Below are positions 17,701 through 20,899 of a stretch of DNA of 20,899 nucleotides, one piece after another. The translations under genes and the position numbers were made by a program. Within the stretch, counting starts at the first letter, position 1. Each line of letters starts with the position of its first letter. Under the pieces are notes generated by a model. It was not told the origin of the DNA and made no database searches. It saw only the letters and a list, made by a program, of their open reading frames with translations. Source of the stretch: Spirogloea muscicola. Taxonomy: Eukaryota; Streptophyta; Zygnematophyceae; Spirogloeales; Spirogloeaceae. The DNA is taken from positions 187,015 to 207,913 of the forward strand of contig WELB01000185.1 in the NCBI GenBank assembly GCA_009602725.1, in the 5' to 3' direction.

Positions 17701-20700
17701 GTGCGGCAGCTGGCGAGGCAACGAGCTCGAGCTGTGGCACTGAAGCGGCAGTCATGACCACCGCACTGGCGAGGACCACCTTCCGCAGCACGGCATCGGC
17801 GGCCTCCACCTCGGCCAGTTGCTCAGCAGCCGCCGCCGAGAACGTCGCGCCCGGGCCTGCCACGCCGAGCCCGCCGCCGGCCCGCCGCCGCCGCGGCGTC
17901 GCGTCGCCTCCGCCAGAGCCACCGCCAGCAGCGAGTGCTTGTTGCCGCTGCCGCCACCGTCCCCGCTGCTCTTGCTGCCGTGGACCACAACCTCCAGCGA
18001 GACCGGCCGACCACCCTCTTCCGCTGCACGCAGCAGTGGCAGTGCGAGCAGCCAGCCCGCTCCCCCCCTCCTCCATTCGTGCTCCTTGACTCCTCCTGCC
18101 CTCTCTCCTCTCGCTGCCATGCACAGGTCGAGCATCACGGAGCTTGCCTCCATTGCCAACCGCCGCTCACCACTGCCGCCGCCACCGCTAGCGTGAAGCA
18201 CGAGAAGCGGCGCGCCATTGGAGGGCAGCGCCAACACGAGTGCCGCCGCTTCGGGAGCCCAGTGGCCGCTGCTGCTGGCGCACTGCACACCCAGCACTGC
18301 ATGGACCACTGGTGTTGCCACGCTGATAGTGACTGGTGCTCTGCCGCAACCTGGCGTTGACAGCGGTGGCTGCAACGATGGAGCAGCCGACAGCCGCCGC
18401 ATGGTAAGTGCGGGGTCGGACCAGACGCGAGCAGCGAACGACGCCAGGCGGGCCACGCTGTCCGGACTGAACACAAGCCAAACCGGCCCCAGCGCCACCG
18501 CCGCCGTCGCTGCCGCCGACGCTGGAGCTGCCGGCCACGACGCCGTCGCCCGCACCGCTGCCGCGACATCACTGCCGCCATTTGGCGCCTCCCCGACATC
18601 GAGCAGTCGCTGCCGCTCGAGCCACGCTGGCAGTGGCTCCATGGCGGCCAGGCGCAGAGGCGCAGGCGTCGCCAACCCCAGCGCCGCCGCCAGCGCCGCC
18701 AGGTGCTCCGCATGCGATGACCAGTGGCGCCCGCCGCCGCCACAGGCGCTGCATGCGCGCAGCCGCGGCGCTATGGGCAGCGCCTCGGCGGCGTCCAGCT
18801 GCCGCACTGCCCCTGACAACTGGCTCGAGCCGCTGCCCAACACCTGAGGAAGAAGAACCAGACTGAGGTGAGTAGAGGACAAAGGGAGGCAGGAGACAGC
18901 AATGGGGGGAGGAGGATCGGTGAGAGGGTCGGGGGGGGGCCGGCCCAGAAGTAGAGGCGAGGCAGGTTGAGAGGGAGAAGCCCCGAGGAAGGGCGGGAGA
19001 GGGAGGAGATGGGGAATGGAGGAGAGATGCACAGCGGGCCAGGGAGAGATGAGGGGGCATATGGAGGAGGGAGGTCATCGAGTGGGGAGGCTTGTATTAT
19101 TGTGTGATGGAGGGCCAGAGCGGTGAAGCCATGGAGTGGCGAAGGTAGAGGGTGGGGAGGAGAGAGGAGGACAGGGGGATTGAGAGGGAGGATGGTCACT
19201 TCATGAAGCTGTGGAGGTGGCCGAGAGGAGGCCAGGAGGAGGGTGGAGAGGGTCGCGAGGTGGAGCGCGAGGGACCAACAGCGTGAAAAAGCAAGTTGGG
19301 GTTTGCCAGCAGACACTCACGGCCAGCGTGGTCGTGAGCTGGTGCAGCCCGAGCACGAGGCCCTCGCCCTGCTCCCGCATTGCTGGCCGGCACTCGCCGC
19401 CGCCGCCGTTGCCGCTAGCGGTTGCTGTTGTCGGTGCCTCCCCCGCGGCAACTGATGGCGGCAGCGCGTCATGGTACAGGATGGCCAGCGAGGCGCTCTC
19501 CAGCCGCAGATGGAAGGTGTAGCCCAGTGCCAAGAAGAGGCCTGCCAATGGCCATCCACTGGCGTGAGGCTTCGGTACTGAGGAGTGAGAGAGGCCATTG
19601 GAGGAGGGTGGAGAGGGAGGAGGGAGGCAGTGACGGACCAGGCGGCTGTATGGGGGCCCCAGCGGCTATGGAGGATGTGGCGGTCACGGCGCTGCTGATC
19701 GTGGAGCACGTCCACGACCAGAGGCCGCTGCCGCCCAGGCCGCCATTGACCTGCAAGCTCAGCGCGCCGTCCCAGCACTCGAAGAACTCGTCCACGCTGC
19801 AGGAACAAGCGAGCAGCGAGAGCTGCAAGCTTTAAACGCAGGAGGGCGGAGGATGAGGGAGAGGCAAGTGAAGAGAGGAGTGCAGGAGAGGGAGGGAAAA
19901 CATGGGGGCAAAGGCAAGGGTGAGGAGGGAGGATGGAGGAGGGAGGAGGGAGGAGAGGGTGCAGAAAAAGCAGCCCCACCTCTGAGCGAGGTCAATCTCC
20001 TCGCCAAGCTCGCCATTGCCGACGTCGCTGCTGCCGCCTGGGTCGTCAGCGTCGACGCTGGCCCCGGCCCACAGGCCCCATTCGGAGATGAAGCGCGACA
20101 CCGGCAGGAGCGGCGAGCCGAGCTCGTCGCCGGAATCGGCCACCGCTGTCCCCTTCTGACCGAGCCCCTCCGGCTCGCCGCAAGGGCGGCTGGCCCTCGT
20201 TGCCGCAGCCGCCGACGCCACCGCCGCCGCCGCTGCTTCGCCCGTGGAAGCAACCTCTGCAGGGCGGGCTTCGGCGAACGCGGCAGCGAGGCACGCCAGC
20301 AATGCCACGTCCGACGGCTGCACGCGCGCCCGCACCTCCCCAAGCGCCACATCCACTGCCGCCGTTGCTGCTGCCGTCGCTGCGGTCATCACCGGAGGCA
20401 CTGCCAGCTCGATGAGCCCGTCCACGCCCTCGCGCCCATTGCCACCGTCCAGCACGCGAACAAAGTCCTTCACACACTGGCCCCTTCCTCCTGCGCCTCC
20501 CTCCTCGCTCCCCCCTCCTCTCTCATCCCTCCTTCCCTCCTCATTGTCACACGTACCAAGATCCACAGTGGCTCCCTGGAAGCTGAGCCACCGGCCGGGG
20601 GCGGCAGCTGCCGCCACCTCCCTCCTGGCTTCTTCGGCGCCACCACCACCAAAGCGCACGAGCGGCACGTGCACGACGAGGACACAGCGCCGCCGCCGTC

Positions 20701-20899
20701 GCCGGCCATCGCTGCTGCGGGGATGCTCGCATTCCAGCCGCACAGTGGTGGCGCGGAGCGTCACCTGCAGGCCTGCCAGGGCTCGTTCGACCAGCCGTGC
20801 GACCAGCCGCGCCCTGCCCGGCGGCGGCGGCGGCAGTGGGTGCTGAGGTACGGCGCAGCCAGCCGAGGAGGTGGGCGGCGGCGGCGGTGGCTGCCGCAG
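11761..20899 (-). CDS. ATG2: Autophagy-related protein 2 (ATG2), N-terminus off the window
   Basis: ATG2 is a rod-like bridge that moves lipids from the ER to the growing phagophore, working with ATG9 and ATG18/WIPI. Proposed exons: 20899-19980, 19796-19639, 19541-19321, 18843-17958, 17856-16774, 16534-16248, 15834-14595, 14326-14122, 13793-13439, 13032-12800, 12360-12244 and 11910-11761 (stop TGA 11763-11761). Phases agree throughout apart from one base at the N. Motifs in order: '[20 protein letters not shown]' (chorein-type end), '[13 protein letters not shown]' and '[11 protein letters not shown]' (diagnostic FFECxDG and WxWTCS), '[14 protein letters not shown]', '[20 protein letters not shown]', 'MFIEDYYEG', '[14 protein letters not shown]', '[18 protein letters not shown]', '[20 protein letters not shown]' and '[19 protein letters not shown]' (ATG2 C-terminal domain), '[20 protein letters not shown]', '[16 protein letters not shown]' and '[16 protein letters not shown]'. 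About 1,950 codons are present; roughly the first 100 residues are missing. Long Ala/Gly-rich inserts are lineage-specific. A short extra intron at 20556-20491 is possible. Confidence 0.95.
12754..12790 (+). repeat. Short TTTAGGG telomere-type tract in an ATG2 intron
   Basis: Units of GGGTTTA and variants occur just inside the intron that follows ATG2 exon 13032-12800. On the transcribed strand the CCCTAAA-like repeats begin only about ten bases after the GTCCTC donor. Orientation is the same as the panC intron tract. Confidence 0.85.
14999..14999 (+). other. Ambiguous base (N) at a reading-frame slip inside ATG2
   Basis: ATG2 homology continues on both sides of the N in two different frames. 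The total exon length is one base short of the splice phase it needs (or two too long). A wrongly sized gap in this (GCC)n-rich stretch explains both facts. Confidence 0.85.
18844..19320 (-). other. Strongly polypurine/polypyrimidine ATG2 intron
   Basis: The plus strand is mostly G and A (GGAGGG-type runs, with a nine-G run at 18931-18939), so the ATG2 pre-mRNA is C/U-rich here. Borders are GTGAGT (19320-19315) and CCTCAG (18849-18844). The neighbouring introns 19542-19638 and 19797-19979 show the same bias. Confidence 0.75.

Overview
The window is nuclear DNA from a eukaryote, most likely a green alga (Viridiplantae, probably Chlorophyta). GC-rich, Ala/Gly-rich exons alternate with AT-richer introns bounded by GT/AG (GTAAGC and GTGAGT donors recur). 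The pantothenate synthetase carries the plant-type insertion and 'GHETW' block, and two degenerate TTTAGGG (plant/algal telomere-type) tracts are present. No bacterial operon features are visible. Genus and species cannot be fixed from the sequence alone.

Left part (1-5003, + strand): a multi-exon gene open at the left edge. Its first exons encode a FIST_N-like sensory domain interrupted by a long acidic linker. The following exons, in matching splice phase, lead into a LON substrate-binding (LON N-terminal) domain. The LON part sits in the left arm of a nearly perfect 1.76-kb inverted repeat (3245-5001 / 5007-6761) whose arms meet at a 5-nt loop. The right arm is an inverted, truncated copy of the LON exons and introns. 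No C-terminal continuation of the LON gene exists in either arm.

Middle (8177-10395, - strand): a five-exon pantothenate synthetase (panC) gene, complete from start to stop except for one in-frame TGA at a position that is normally Arg, just upstream of the SSRN active-site motif. Its first intron holds a degenerate telomere-type repeat tract.

Right part (11761-20899, - strand): about 1,950 codons of ATG2, the autophagy bridge-like lipid-transfer protein, in 12 phase-consistent exons from just after the chorein N-terminus (off the right edge) to the stop codon. One exon contains an N with a reading-frame slip. Another telomere-type tract lies directly behind a splice donor, and several introns near the right end are strongly polypurine/polypyrimidine.

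The three genes are functionally unrelated (FIST/LON sensing or substrate recognition, vitamin B5 synthesis, autophagosome membrane growth) and look like ordinary eukaryotic neighbours, not a cluster. The unusual items are the fold-back palindrome, the FIST-LON gene model, the panC nonsense codon and the intronic telomere-like repeats.
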